The notes under the pieces were generated by a model. That model saw only the letters and a list, made by a program, of their open reading frames with translations. It had not been told where the DNA came from and ran no database searches. Shown piece after piece: positions 54,027-64,000 of a stretch of 64,000 nucleotides of DNA. The stretch spans positions 197,801-261,800 of the forward strand of contig SDWI01000219.1 in assembly GCA_009193005.1 (NCBI GenBank). Direction: 5' to 3'. Position 1 is the first letter of the stretch; each line of letters starts with the position of its first letter. The position numbers and the translations under genes were made by a program. The DNA is from Lamellibrachia luymesi. Taxonomy: Eukaryota > Annelida > Polychaeta > Sabellida > Siboglinidae.

Positions 54027-54496
54027 CCAAGAAGTCTACTCTCGTCGTCGGCCTCGTTGGCTATTCCGTTTTTCTGTTTCTGATTGTGGGAGTTCTACTT
54101 GTCATGAGATTATGCCAGATCGAGACGAATAGCCAACACCAGACGGCGCCGTTCGAGTCATTAGAGTCGCCGTACGAATACGCAGTGGTGCCGTACGCCA
54201 CCTACAACGGACAGGACGTGTACGTGTACCCTGGAGCCCCGCCACCTGGGATCAACCCGCAGGGAGCCGCAGCGGCAGGACCGTTGTCGGTGAAGGCGCC
54301 TGAATACCCAGAGTCCCTGTCGCTCGCCTACGAAAGCGCCGGCTACGACAACCCTGTTTACGGCGCCAACCCACCTTCCCCATCCCTTCATCCCACGTTC
54401 TGCATCCCTTCCCCCCGCCTCCCCATCCCTTTTTCCGCCTTCCCCATCCCTTCCTCTCGGTTTCAGCACCCCTGTCTCGCATGTGGGGTAGTCTGA
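54027..54496 (+). CDS. Membrane-protein last exon, copy 3, with altered tail
   Basis: The exon begins after TGTGTTTCAG (54017-54026). It encodes a helix (LVVGLVGYSVFLFLIVGVLL), then SPYEYAVVPYATYNGQDVYV, GINPQGAAAAGPL and SAGYDNPVYGANP, collinear with copy 1. The NPVY motif is kept. The PPAY motif has become SLAY. After GANP the homologous C terminus is replaced by pyrimidine-rich minisatellite sequence (PSPSLHPTFCIPSPRLPIPF) up to a stop at 54496. The frame is intact but its end is foreign. It may be a functional variant or a truncated copy. About 180 bases before the acceptor also read open but are intronic by comparison with copies 1 and 2. Confidence 0.5.
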
Positions 54497-54665
54497 ACCA
54501 ATACTAAACACTATGCGTTTTGTGAACTTTGTGAACTTATGCGAGGACCTCTAAGAGTGCAGCGTAGTTCACATGCAAAAGCATTGCTGTTTACAACAAA
54601 ACAGCCATCAACATCGACAGATGAAAGGAAGCACATTACTCTTAAACTATGGCCATACATGAGTA
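54490..54665 (+). repeat. Dispersed repeat, second copy of 10940-11110
   Basis: caatactaaacactatgcg, gaggacctctaagagtgcagcg, tagttcacatgcaaaag and aaacagccatcaac match 10950-11060 in the same orientation. No coding or RNA gene signature is seen. Confidence 0.65.
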
Positions 54666-55170
54666 GATTTTAAGGCACTGTAGCCTAGCTGGGTTTAAGA
54701 AGCCATAGTGTTTATGTAACCTAAATAGAAACGGCTGTTGTTGGTCTGATCCGAACCAACACAGCTTATTGGCGTTGACGTTCGCCGTGGCGATCTCGAC
54801 ATTCGGCGGACTACAACACTGGGTCAGTGGCGCCATAGATATCGAGACCTGTGTCGATGTTATGTTGTCACATGAAACGGTAACACCTCGCGGCAAGACT
54901 TATCCTCTGTAATGATATTATATTTCGTACAAAATGGGGACGTTGCTTATCCCTAAAAATAATCTTACCTCTCGATCCTACGTTATCAGTCCCTTACTGT
55001 GCTAAAATATATTTTGTCATATTAGTAAGCTTTCACAATTGCTCGATTTGAATACAATACTAAAACATTTATGTCACTGTCTGACCGGCTTATTGCGTAT
55101 TGGTGCAAACATGTTTGATAATCAGCGGTTACATATACACTACTTTAACTAGTTTATGTCATATATGTCA
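54666..55170. other. No gene recognised
   Basis: A short GC-richer patch (54760-54860) lies inside otherwise AT-rich DNA. Confidence 0.4.
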
Positions 55171-55172
55171 CA

Positions 55173-55391
55173 GTGCCGAAATCTATGATGTTTGAGAAAC
55201 TTATGTTGGGAAGGGATGATGCTAAGACCTTCCCGCAGTTCGTACTGGACGCGATTACGTCCTCCAGATACTTGTGGTGGAGGAATCCGAGTAGGTCGCC
55301 AGCCATTATATCGGTTCAGCTTACCTCCGACATGATTCAGATAACTTACCCGCACTGCGCCGGCTGCTTCTTGATGAACCACCTCCCAGAG
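55173..55391 (+). CDS. Candidate exon of an unrecognised gene
   Basis: After an acceptor-like TATATGTCACAG the frame reads MMFEKLMLGRDDAKTFPQFV and LWWRNPSRSPAIISVQLTSD up to GCFLMNHLPE, and meets AGA/GTAAGT, a strong donor. A second candidate exon follows (about 55470-55600, SWYGEVELAFDRTFPEVPRH), bounded by TTTCCATGGATAG and CAAG/GTATTG. The composition is more protein-like than the flanks. The opposite strand is also open over this stretch, so the call is weak. I do not recognise the product. Confidence 0.28.
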
Positions 55392-55649
55392 TAAGTGCAT
55401 AGCCGCATCACCCACGAGAGATACAACTTCAAAGACGGGGTTATCCCTTGCTGTTTCCATGGATAGGTAGTTGGTACGGTGAAGTTGAACTCGCTTTCGA
55501 CAGGACTTTTCCCGAAGTGCCTCGACACTTCGAACTCCTTAAACAGTCGACTGACGTTGCGGCTGCTTACGGCTGTGTAGCTGCCCAATGTCAAGGTATT
55601 GTTGGGGTTAGGTTTTGGAGCCGACCACCAAGGCTGTGCTTATCTGCAG

Positions 55650-55945
55650 GTAGGGCGAGGTAGTGTAGCGGTTACGACGTCGGAGTCTGAATCGAAAAAA
55701 CCCGGGTTCGAAATCTTTTTCTGCCGTTTCGAAATTTTAGCAAATTCGTTCACCCCAAGTGGCCACAGTTCACTCAGATGTATGTATGAGTACCTGGCTA
55801 TATACATTGGCGGATGTTTGAAGGAATAGTCTTAGCGAGGTAATTGCAGCTTGCTTGAATGCTTCCCATATAATTTAGATAGCATTGGACTGAACAGATT
55901 TGCCAGGGAGTGAAGTCCAAAGCGCTTTGAACAGTTTCAATGGCT
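55650..55945 (+). mobile_element. tRNA-derived SINE, second copy
   Basis: Head with A box TAGTGTAGCGG and B box GGGTTCGAAATC, then CTGCCGTTTCGAAATTTTAG, GTATGAGTACCTGGC, GAGGTAATTGCAGCTTGCTTGAATG and the tail box CAAAGCGCTTTGAAC. It is collinear with the minus-strand copy at 11771-12080. Confidence 0.82.
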
Positions 55946-56120
55946 GAAAACCGCGCTATTCAAGAACATGCCGTTAGGTGTGTCCTTGGTGAGATCCTGT
56001 CGGAACGCAGCAGGTCATCCGCAGTACTGGTAGACTGCAGGCTGATGAGAAGGCAACGGCTCCTGCGCAATACTGCATGGGGGCTGGTGTGTGCTCACCC
56101 GGACAGAGACACCGACATTA

Positions 56121-56520
56121 TCAGTGCCGGTAGATGACCGTATTAGCACTGTCCCCAGACTCCAAATGCGACGTGGGACTATAATTTGATTTCGGATTCT
56201 TCGCCTGCCGCAGTTTGTCTTCTTTTTTCTTCATAACCTTCGGATGAAAGGCCAGGTCCACTACAAGATGGCGTGGCTTAACATTCTCATACACTGCCTC
56301 GGTTGTGTCGGTTTCCAAAGAGACATCAAACCTACCTCTCTTGCACCATCTCCTCGGCGACTGCACGAGCTCATGCCTGGCTAGTCAACTCCGTCACTAT
56401 CAGCTCGTTCATTGTCACAACCTTCTTCTTGTCGCTGTCCCTCTGACTCTGCACCTACTAAAGATATAGCTGTAATTCTTTCTTTGCTGCTGACTCGGTT
56501 TTCTTATTCTCCGCTCGCAT
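56121..56520 (-). pseudogene. Gene fragment in right family copy
   Basis: Starts with ATGCGAGCGGAGAATAAG read from 56520 and repeats the layout of 6024-6460: a coiled-coil-like N-terminal piece, the same TGA, and after a frame change RGRFDVSLETDTTEAVYENV, PRHLVVDLAFHPKVMKKKED, ending TVIYRH. It has extra stops in the first part (about 56460). The second part is better conserved between the copies than the flanks appear to be, which needs measurement. Confidence 0.5.
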
Positions 56521-57677
56521 GGCCTTCTTGTGTGTTGCCAGACTATTGCTGGTTGTCAGAAATGTGCTAATTACACGTACAATGATAATTTTTTTGGTAG
56601 AAATCAGTGTACATTTCTTGTGCCTGATTCAATTTGAAAACCACTCGCTTTAAAAGTATTTGAAACGTTTGGGTGGGATTCGCCAGGTGGCGCCATCATT
56701 CAACGATTAACTTGGTTATCTTAACAATGCTGTGAATGTTTCTGTTGTAACTCAATTGTGGTTATGTTTAACTTGGGAACACATACTTTGTGAGTCAAAG
56801 GCACATAACACATTTGTCGGTGTGTACAAAATGGTACTGCTCTGACATAAATAGCAGGTAGATGTGAACAATACGTGTTTGTGTCTCATTCCGATTATGT
56901 TTCTAACTTCTTTTCCTGGATGTCTATGTGTCGATTTTTTCTGAAAATCAGTGCATCAGTACGGATTGCTTTGGAAGAAAGGGAATATTTGTCTCATCGT
57001 TCCCCACCCTCTGTAAGAATCACAGTGGTGGGCGGGGCAGACAACGATTCCTGCAGTCGACACGCGCACGCTGCCGACTGTACGGTTTGTCTCAAAGCCC
57101 GACAGGTGGATAATAACACGATAAAACAATGATCACCCACATGAATTTCGTCAGACTTACTGTCACCTATTGTGACGGTATTGTGTTGTTGCGTAGCATT
57201 TGCGAAATTGGCAGCCAAGCTTTCACAAGTTATATTATTTTGCAAAATCTGTTAACCAGATTCTAAATAATATAACTGGTTCACACACGCGAATGCACGC
57301 GCACACCCAATAAGCTTTCAAATGCTCATCCTTAACGTATGTGATTATGTGTTTGCTATGCGTGGTTTTACGTTGATGTAGTTAATATGAAGGAAATTAG
57401 ACTGTCACATATGTATGCAATTCCAAGCTTATGGACATACTTAATGGGCAGCTCTACATATGAAGTTGTAATAACTTAGAGTATACAAAATTATTATGAT
57501 ATAAAGTAAATTAATGTGAGCCAATTTCGTCCTAGTGTCTTGGCGTCTCCTCAACATATGTCACCCTCCTTAGAAGCTGATGATAGATTCCCCCGCTAAC
57601 ATTTGACCCACATGTCAACTTCCTCTCACAGAATCACAGTGACATACCGCATAAAAAGCTATTCACGCGGCCGACAT

Positions 57678-58780
57678 TTCCTAGCAGGCACCCGACGTTG
57701 TGGCAACGTTGTAGCAACGTCAGGTATCGACGTTGTGATGACGTCGAGTTATTGATCGATATGAAAGTTAAGTCGACGTCGGATATCGACTTTGTTTCAA
57801 CGTCAGATATCTATATTGTTTCAACGTCAGATATCAACGTTGTTTCAACGTCAAGTATCAACGTTGTTTCAACGTCATGTATCAACGTTGTTTCAAAGTC
57901 AGGTAGCAACGTTGTAACGACATTACAAACTGACTAGATTTCAATGTCCTTAGTAACGCTGATGTTGTAATTGAAACAATGCTGATTGATATGTCAACAT
58001 TGGTTCAACTTCAATCATACAAAGACACAAATATATCGGTGAGTCCTATGTTTATTATTGATGATGTAACAGAAAATGTACTTTAGACTACTATATGTGT
58101 CTGATTAGGCAATGTCAGTCGGTTCTTCCACCTCCCCCACTCCTCTCTGGCGCATACTTCAGGGTGGCGGCAACAGCTGTGTTTACATCAGACTCGGTGC
58201 TGCCATTCACTGACTTCATAACACTAGCTAAAACGGAATGCATAATTATACGTAAGTTGTATTATATGATATCTTCTGATATTGTGAAAATGTGATATCC
58301 TGGTAGTTTCTAGTTGGAAACATAAATAACTGAAGAAGCCTTTCTGGTAAACAAATTAATTAATTAAATTTTGTTAATTTAGTAAATTCAGTTGGTACAT
58401 TGTCTACACATATGAAAAATACGTTGGTGTCAGTCGCCTGCATGTGCTAAACAAATAGCGAACATTATTTACTTCTCACTTAATTTGTTCCTTTAATCTC
58501 ACACAATGCCAATCCCCTACACTATACACCACCACAATACAACACTGCCTAAATATGACTACTACTAATAAGTATTGATAAAGAATTAAACAACCGATAT
58601 GCACCTGCAGTTCAGAACACTAAATGAAGATTTCACAGAATATATATATATAATATATAGATATATTAAATAATGATATATAATGTTGTATTTCTATTTC
58701 TGGCGCAACAAATAAACATAGTGACATTACTGATCGACGAGTACGGATCCTTCGGACTTGACCGTGCTGACACGACTGAC
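57678..58780. mobile_element. Insertion private to the right family copy, with 24-bp AACGTTG repeat
   Basis: In the left copy, cgcggcttgttccgtcagtc and tcggccgcgtgaatagcttt are about 50 bases apart. Here they are separated by about 1.1 kb. The inserted DNA begins CAGGCACCCGACGTTGTGG and contains 57700-57930, a 24-bp tandem repeat (TTTCAACGTCAAGTATCAACGTTG, phased at 57797, 57821, 57845 and 57869). Each unit holds AACGTTGTTTCAACGT, an imperfect palindrome. No coding sequence. The remaining part is AT-rich with an (AT)n run near 58640. Confidence 0.55.
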
Positions 58781-60111
58781 GGAACAAGCCGCGTTACTGT
58801 ACAGTTCACGTCAAGTCTCTATGAACAGCTGCCGACGATTATCAGTATGTAACTTGAAGCCGACCAGTGTAGTGCGTAGTAAGAAGCAGTTTATTGGCGT
58901 GCCGTTTGCCAGGTGAGTTTGGGGATAACTATGTCTAGTACATTAGTTTCGTGACATGTGACTGAAGGCTAACCACACCACTCAATAAAGTAGGACAATT
59001 GATCCGTTTTCACATTTGCCCCCATTTGATTCTACGCTTTTCTTTGTCGTGAAATTCGCTGTGTTAAACCTGGTAGCAAGCGTATACACATGGCGCCGCT
59101 TAGCATGTTCTAATGTGGCTTGTGTGGTGGTGTAGTAGGACTTTGAACCAGCCAATGGCGTAAACAAACAGCTGGCACCTCATTTGAATGACTGCATGAC
59201 GTCACACAAAAAAATGTTTCAGCCCGGGATGTTCATGTTGATAAATGTGCGTGAGTTGTTTGGCCGTTATAAACAGCCTACTTACACTTAAGAGCAACGG
59301 GAGTATGCATTGGACTATTCGCAACACCCCATAATAGACACGTGATGTAGGGCGGGTTGGCAAACTTTCACCCGCAGGAGGTTATTTTTTTCGCCGTCCG
59401 CGATCGACACCTATTGGTGACATAGCCCAGCCGTGTCATTATGTTGAAATCCGGTGCGTCATTACAAGGTTGTGGAGGGGGCAGAACACAGTTGCACTTC
59501 CTCTTCAGAATGGTGTGCCTAAAATTGGCATGTTAGTCTATTTCAGTGATTGCATTCACCAGGAAATAATTCTGCCAACAATTTGCTAGCCAATGGCGTA
59601 TCTAGGATCTTGCGGGTGGGGGGGGGTGTAGACAAAGTGAAGGGGGAGCAATAATAGTTACCCACTAATTTACCATGCTGCTATATTTGTAAGGCTCGTA
59701 ATAAATTTTACAAAATACGATTATGCTATTATATCTGAAAAATAAGTGGAAAATGGAGAAAAAAACGTTAACAGTATTTTGGAAATATAAATGTTCATGT
59801 TCATGATGCGTGTCGCAGAAAGAATTATATTAGGTAGGAATTATATTATGTGCACATCCAACAAATAGGTGGCAAAATTACTCACAAATACACAGAACTG
59901 GGAATTCGAGTCCTCAAGTAAGTTTACGACTCTTGTCGCACCTTTAAAAGAATTGAACATTAAGTGTCCACTAGGTATGTGTAAATGATATCATCAGACA
60001 AACTATTAATTTATTTAATTCTGCATACAGAATTTATTGAAGTGAAAATGGAAACGCTGAAAACCCACGAATTTCTCCCTTGGTGAAATATCATAAATTT
60101 GTCTTGTAATT

Positions 60112-63100
60112 TAACAAGATTTAACAAGATTGCCATCCCAAAAAACAAGTTCCAGATGGCAAGTGGACAAGGAAGCCATTGGCTTATCGAGAGCCCAACA
60201 ATTTTCTCATCTATGTGTAGCCCACCCTTATCAAATATATGTCAATTCAATGTTTAAACATATTCTCACTACTAGCATTAACACAATCATTTGGCAGTTT
60301 GTTCCATTCATTTATCACTCTCTGTGAGAAAGAGTACTTTCTCATGTCCAACCTATACTGCTCCGTAACTAATGCTGTTTTGTGTCCTCTGGTTCTACTG
60401 CCTTCTTTAAGTTTGAAGAACATATTCCTATCAATATCCTCATAACTGTTCACTATTTTAAACACTTCTATTTGGTATCCTCTTAGTCTCCTGGTCTCTA
60501 GTGTTGTCAATCCACATTGTAATAAGTGACTTTCGTAACTAAGGTCTCTCAATTCTGGAATAATTTTTGTTGCTCTTCGTTTTATTCTTTCTAGCTTGAC
60601 TATGTCCTTTTTACGATATGGCCTCCATGCCTGAATACAATATTCAAAATGTGGTCTAACTATTGATTTGTACAGGGGTACAATTAGTTGTTCCTCCTTA
60701 TACATGATAGATCTCCTAATTAGCCCTATAATTTGATTTCATTTCGAAGCAGCAATACCACATTGCTCTGAAACTTTCATGTCAGCACTAAATGTTACTC
60801 CTAAGTCCTTTTCTTTTGTGGTTCTACCTAGTACAGCATCCCCCATTCTATATTCTTCGTCCATGTTTCCATGTCCTATGTGTAAACATTTACACTTCCC
60901 AAAATTTAATACCATTTGCCATGTCTGACCAAATAACTAATTTATCTACATCATCCTGTAAACTTTGTTTATCTGTATCATTAGTAACCTTTCTGAATAC
61001 TGTTGTGTAATCTGCAAATTCGAGTACTTTGTCTTCTTCCAAATCATTTATATACATTAAAAACAGTATAGGGCCTAATACTGATCCCTGTGGTATCCCA
61101 CTCAAAACGGATTTCCAGTTTGAAATCTCACCATCTACTATTACTCTCTGTCTTCTGTGTGTAAGCCACTTTTCTATACAGTTGTTTACATCATTACATA
61201 TTCCATTGGCTTTTAGTTTAAGTAACAATCTTTGATGTGGCACTTTATCGAAAGCTTTATGAAAATCTAAGTAGACAACATCCACTGGTGACCCGTCGTC
61301 TACCCACTTTGTAATTTGTTAAAAAAACATAATAGAATGGTTAGACATGACCTTGCTTTTAGGAACCCATTTTGATATGTATTTATTAATTTATGTTTTA
61401 CAAGGAATTCCACCATGTGGTCTCTAACTAATGTTTCGAGTAATTTACATACAACTGATGTTAAACTCACTGGAATGTAATTGTCTGGGTTGTTCCTCGA
61501 TCCCTTCTTAAATAGTGGCGTAATATTTGCTTATTTCTATACTGAAGGAACTATTCCTTCTTCTAGTGACAAGTTAAGCAATTTTGCAAGTGGTATACTA
61601 ATTTGCTCAACAATTTCCTTAAGCAATTTTGGTGGTATCCCATCAACTCCAGGTGATTTATTATCTTTCATCTTTTTTATTTTCTTTGCTATCATTTCAG
61701 GAGTTACACATAACTGCCCTAAATTTTCTGATTAATTGCCCTCAAATTTAATAAATGGAACTGGAAGTGAGCTGATATCTTCTGTGGTAAAAACTGAGCT
61801 GAATTACTCATTCAGGACCTCTGCCATTTGAAACCCGTCTGAAATTGTGTTTCACCTATTGTTTTCCAGTGGTCCGACCTTATCTCGAACTTTCTGTTTA
61901 CTCCTTACATAAGCATAGAAACTCTTGCTGTCATTTTTATATTACCTGCCATTTTGTTTTCAAAGGTTCTTTTAGATTTTCTAATTTCAGCTGTAGCTAG
62001 ATTAAGTGCCTCTTTGTAATTTGCATAGTCTTCATATTTTTTGGTACGCCAATAAACCCTCCACTATTTTTCTAATAGCTTCTTTTGACAAGTGTTTCTT
62101 TCTATACCGTTTTCCTTGTTTTTTCAAGCGATAAAAAATTATCGATGATACTCTCAATTTCATATTTTAGAATATTCCAACATTCAATTGCGGTCTTATT
62201 CATCAGCATGTTATTCCAATCTAGCTTTGCTAAGTATTTTCTCATATCTTTAAAGTTACCTTTGTGGACGTTTCTCCTATACGTTTTTTTATTTTTACTT
62301 TCTGATTTTACGTTGATGTCAAAATGTATTTGATTGTGGTCATTGTTACCCAATGGTTAGTGTATTTTTATATTGACCACTAATTCTTTTTGAGATTATA
62401 AAACTATATCTAATACATTTTCTCCTCTGGTGGGTTCTAGCACGTGCTGAGTAAGGAAGCTATCCTGAATAAAAAATATAAATTGTTAGTCCTCACCCCC
62501 TGTACTCTCTAAAGATTTCCATTGTATGTGTCCATGGTTAAAATCTCCCATTATGATACATTCCCCTTTACTAACGTCCTTTATAGCATTTTGTATTTTT
62601 GAGTTATCCTCTTCGTTTATGTTTGGACTTGGTAAAATAATCCAATAGTTAATTTTGAATTTACTGAAATTATTCTGCACCAAACAGCTTAATCGTAATC
62701 TGCTTTCCTTCATAATATTATTTCATAAGCCTGAATAGATTCTTTAACATATAAAATAACTCCCCTCCCCTTCTTCCTATTCGATCTTTCCTAAATATTA
62801 CGTATCCTGTCAATCCTAATTCAGCATCTGTTATATCTGTGTTGGCCCATGATTCGGTAATACCAATTATGTGAGGGACAATATCTTCTACCATAATGTT
62901 TAATTCGTTTTTCTTATTTACTATTCTCCTAGCATTTAAACAAACGCATCTATAACCTGCTTCGGACATGTTGTTCGAAAATTGTGTTACTGGTTTATTT
63001 GTACTAGTGGCCTCTTGTCCTGCTTGATACATATCTAAGTACCCCCCCCCGCGCTTCTATTTTAAATAGTGTTTACTACCAAATGTATAATTTATGCTAC

Positions 63101-64000
63101 CCATGCCACTGTCTACTGCTGCTGCTGTGAGTCCATCCGCAAATACTGCTGCCCCTTTCCAATTATATGAAGCCCGTCCTTCATATATATATCAGCCCTT
63201 CCAAAATTTTTTTTTCACAAATCCACAAAACCAACTTCCTCTTCCTTACATAGTTTCTCGACTAGAGTGTTAATTGCCATCCCTTGTGTCAATTTCGAAA
63301 TTTATGACCCCTCCTTCCTATTACTGGTAAATTCCCTGACAGTATTACCTGGTCAACCCGCGTCTGCTTTAGTGTTCTGACCAAATTCCTGTATTTCCTA
63401 ACTATGGCAGTTGTACCCTCCCTCTCTACGTTACTTGTCCCTACGTGTACTAAAACAGTTCCACCCTTGCCCGAACCCACGATGTATTCTACCCTCTCAG
63501 TTATCGCCTGTATTTTGCAAGAATACTACCACATCATCTTCCTTTTTTAAGACTGTGTCGGTCTTCCTAACTATTGAGTCCCCCACAAACACCCTCGCTC
63601 TCTTTCTCACCCCCTATATCACTGCCTCGGAATAGCTCTTCCGTTGGATCCCCTCCATTACATTCTGTCCTGCAGCCTTGTCAGTTGGTGGCAGATTGTT
63701 ATCAGGTTCTCTCTCACTCATCAACCTGTCACCTTTCCCTCCCGTCTCCTGGCTAACTTGCGCTCCCGTCGCCTTCCCTCCTGACACCTTCCCTCCCGTC
63801 TCCCTCACCCCCATTGCCTTAACTATCGTATCATTCCCCCCACCGCCTCCTTCGCTATTGTCTCCCCAACTCCCCTTTCCTTCGATCCATTGGTCTTCCC
63901 TCCCATTTCTTTCCTTCTCGTCTCCTTTCGTCCTGTCTCCCTACATCCCGTCTCCTTACGTCCTGTCTCCCTACGACCTGTCACCTTATCTCCTCTCAGC
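60112..64000 (-). mobile_element. CR1-like LINE, long but decayed, running off the window
   Basis: It reads from beyond the window edge toward 60112. ORF1 pieces (63814-63289) include VLVHVGTSNVEREGTTAIVR and VDQVILSGNLPVIGRRG, an SGNH-esterase-type domain known from CR1 ORF1 proteins. ORF2 pieces are CVCLNARRIVNKKNELNIMV (63032-62718), ECIIMGDFNHGHIQWK (62713-62486), GNNDHNQIHFDINVKSE (62353-62102), VVYLDFHKAFDKVPHQRLLL with SGIPQGSVLGPILFLMYIND and FADYTTVF (61285-60890; the catalytic FADD is FADY), and the C-terminal piece 60705-60247. The tail is TTAACAAGAT repeated. Several frameshifts and the lost Asp make it inactive. It cuts the outer end of the family copy at 55960-60110. Confidence 0.9.

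Larger units (their letters stand above)
55960..60110 (-). mobile_element. Long copy of unclassified dispersed family, right member of inverted pair
   Basis: The reverse complement follows 3370-6600 block by block (anchors given there). Compared with the left copy, this one lacks the small LINE insert of 3768-3911 and has gained about 1.1 kb at 57678-58780. Its outer end is cut by the CR1-like LINE whose tail begins at about 60110. The two copies differ by many substitutions and small indels, so they are not a recent duplication. Confidence 0.7.

Noticed and set aside
3370..60110. A single 57-kb mobile element with 3-kb terminal inverted repeats
   Set aside because: The arms are members of a family that also occurs inside the interval in both orientations, and no enzyme genes or matching target duplications lie at the outer ends. 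Two independent copies is the simpler reading.

Overview
The window is eukaryotic nuclear DNA from an animal. It is gene-poor, has long non-coding stretches, split genes with intron acceptors and AATAAA signals, several non-LTR retrotransposons, a tRNA-derived SINE, DNA transposons with terminal inverted repeats, and many minisatellites. The mix (RTE-like, CR1-like and R2-like LINEs, a PIF/Harbinger element, an alpha-1,2-fucosyltransferase, an NXPE/PC-esterase protein) fits a marine invertebrate bilaterian. A cephalochordate or other invertebrate deuterostome is my best guess, but the species cannot be fixed from the sequence alone. Two assembly gaps (237-932 and 51875-52084) both sit in or next to simple repeats.

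Layout. 1-11 kb: a purine-rich minisatellite, a DIRS-like RNase H scrap, a long copy of an unclassified repeat family (3370-6600), then a minisatellite block (62-, 31- and 20-bp units), followed by 9230-10790, an array whose degenerate units are made of recognisable transcription-factor motifs. 11-20 kb: a SINE, a decayed repeat-family protein, a CR1-like LINE fragment, a second copy of the unclassified family, and an R2-like 5' fragment. 19-24 kb: an almost intact RTE-like LINE nested inside another LINE with a visible target-site duplication. 25.6-32 kb: a large inverted duplication carrying two copies of the last exon of a single-pass membrane protein, with a Harbinger-type element (TTA duplications) at its centre. 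32-43 kb: LINE fragments, a fold-back MITE and a 1.86-kb TA-flanked inverted-repeat transposon inserted precisely into a LINE RT domain. 44-50 kb: the gene-bearing part, with a fucosyltransferase-like gene carrying one frameshift and an intact NXPE-like reading frame, interleaved with two 3' ends of one LINE family. 50-54 kb: 53-, 22- and 83-bp minisatellites and a third membrane-protein exon whose tail runs into a minisatellite. 55-64 kb: a SINE, the inverted partner of the 3370-6600 repeat, and a CR1-like LINE running off the window edge.

Only three or four segments look like host genes: the membrane-protein exon at 27840-28276 (and its copy at 54027), the GT11 fucosyltransferase at 45281-46395, and the NXPE-like gene at 48054-49280. 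All three encode membrane, Golgi or cell-surface/secreted type proteins, but nothing shows that they act together. The strongest candidates for something undescribed are the motif-dense array at 9230-10790 and the multi-kilobase dispersed family, found in seven places, that carries a shared gene fragment and no recognisable transposase.
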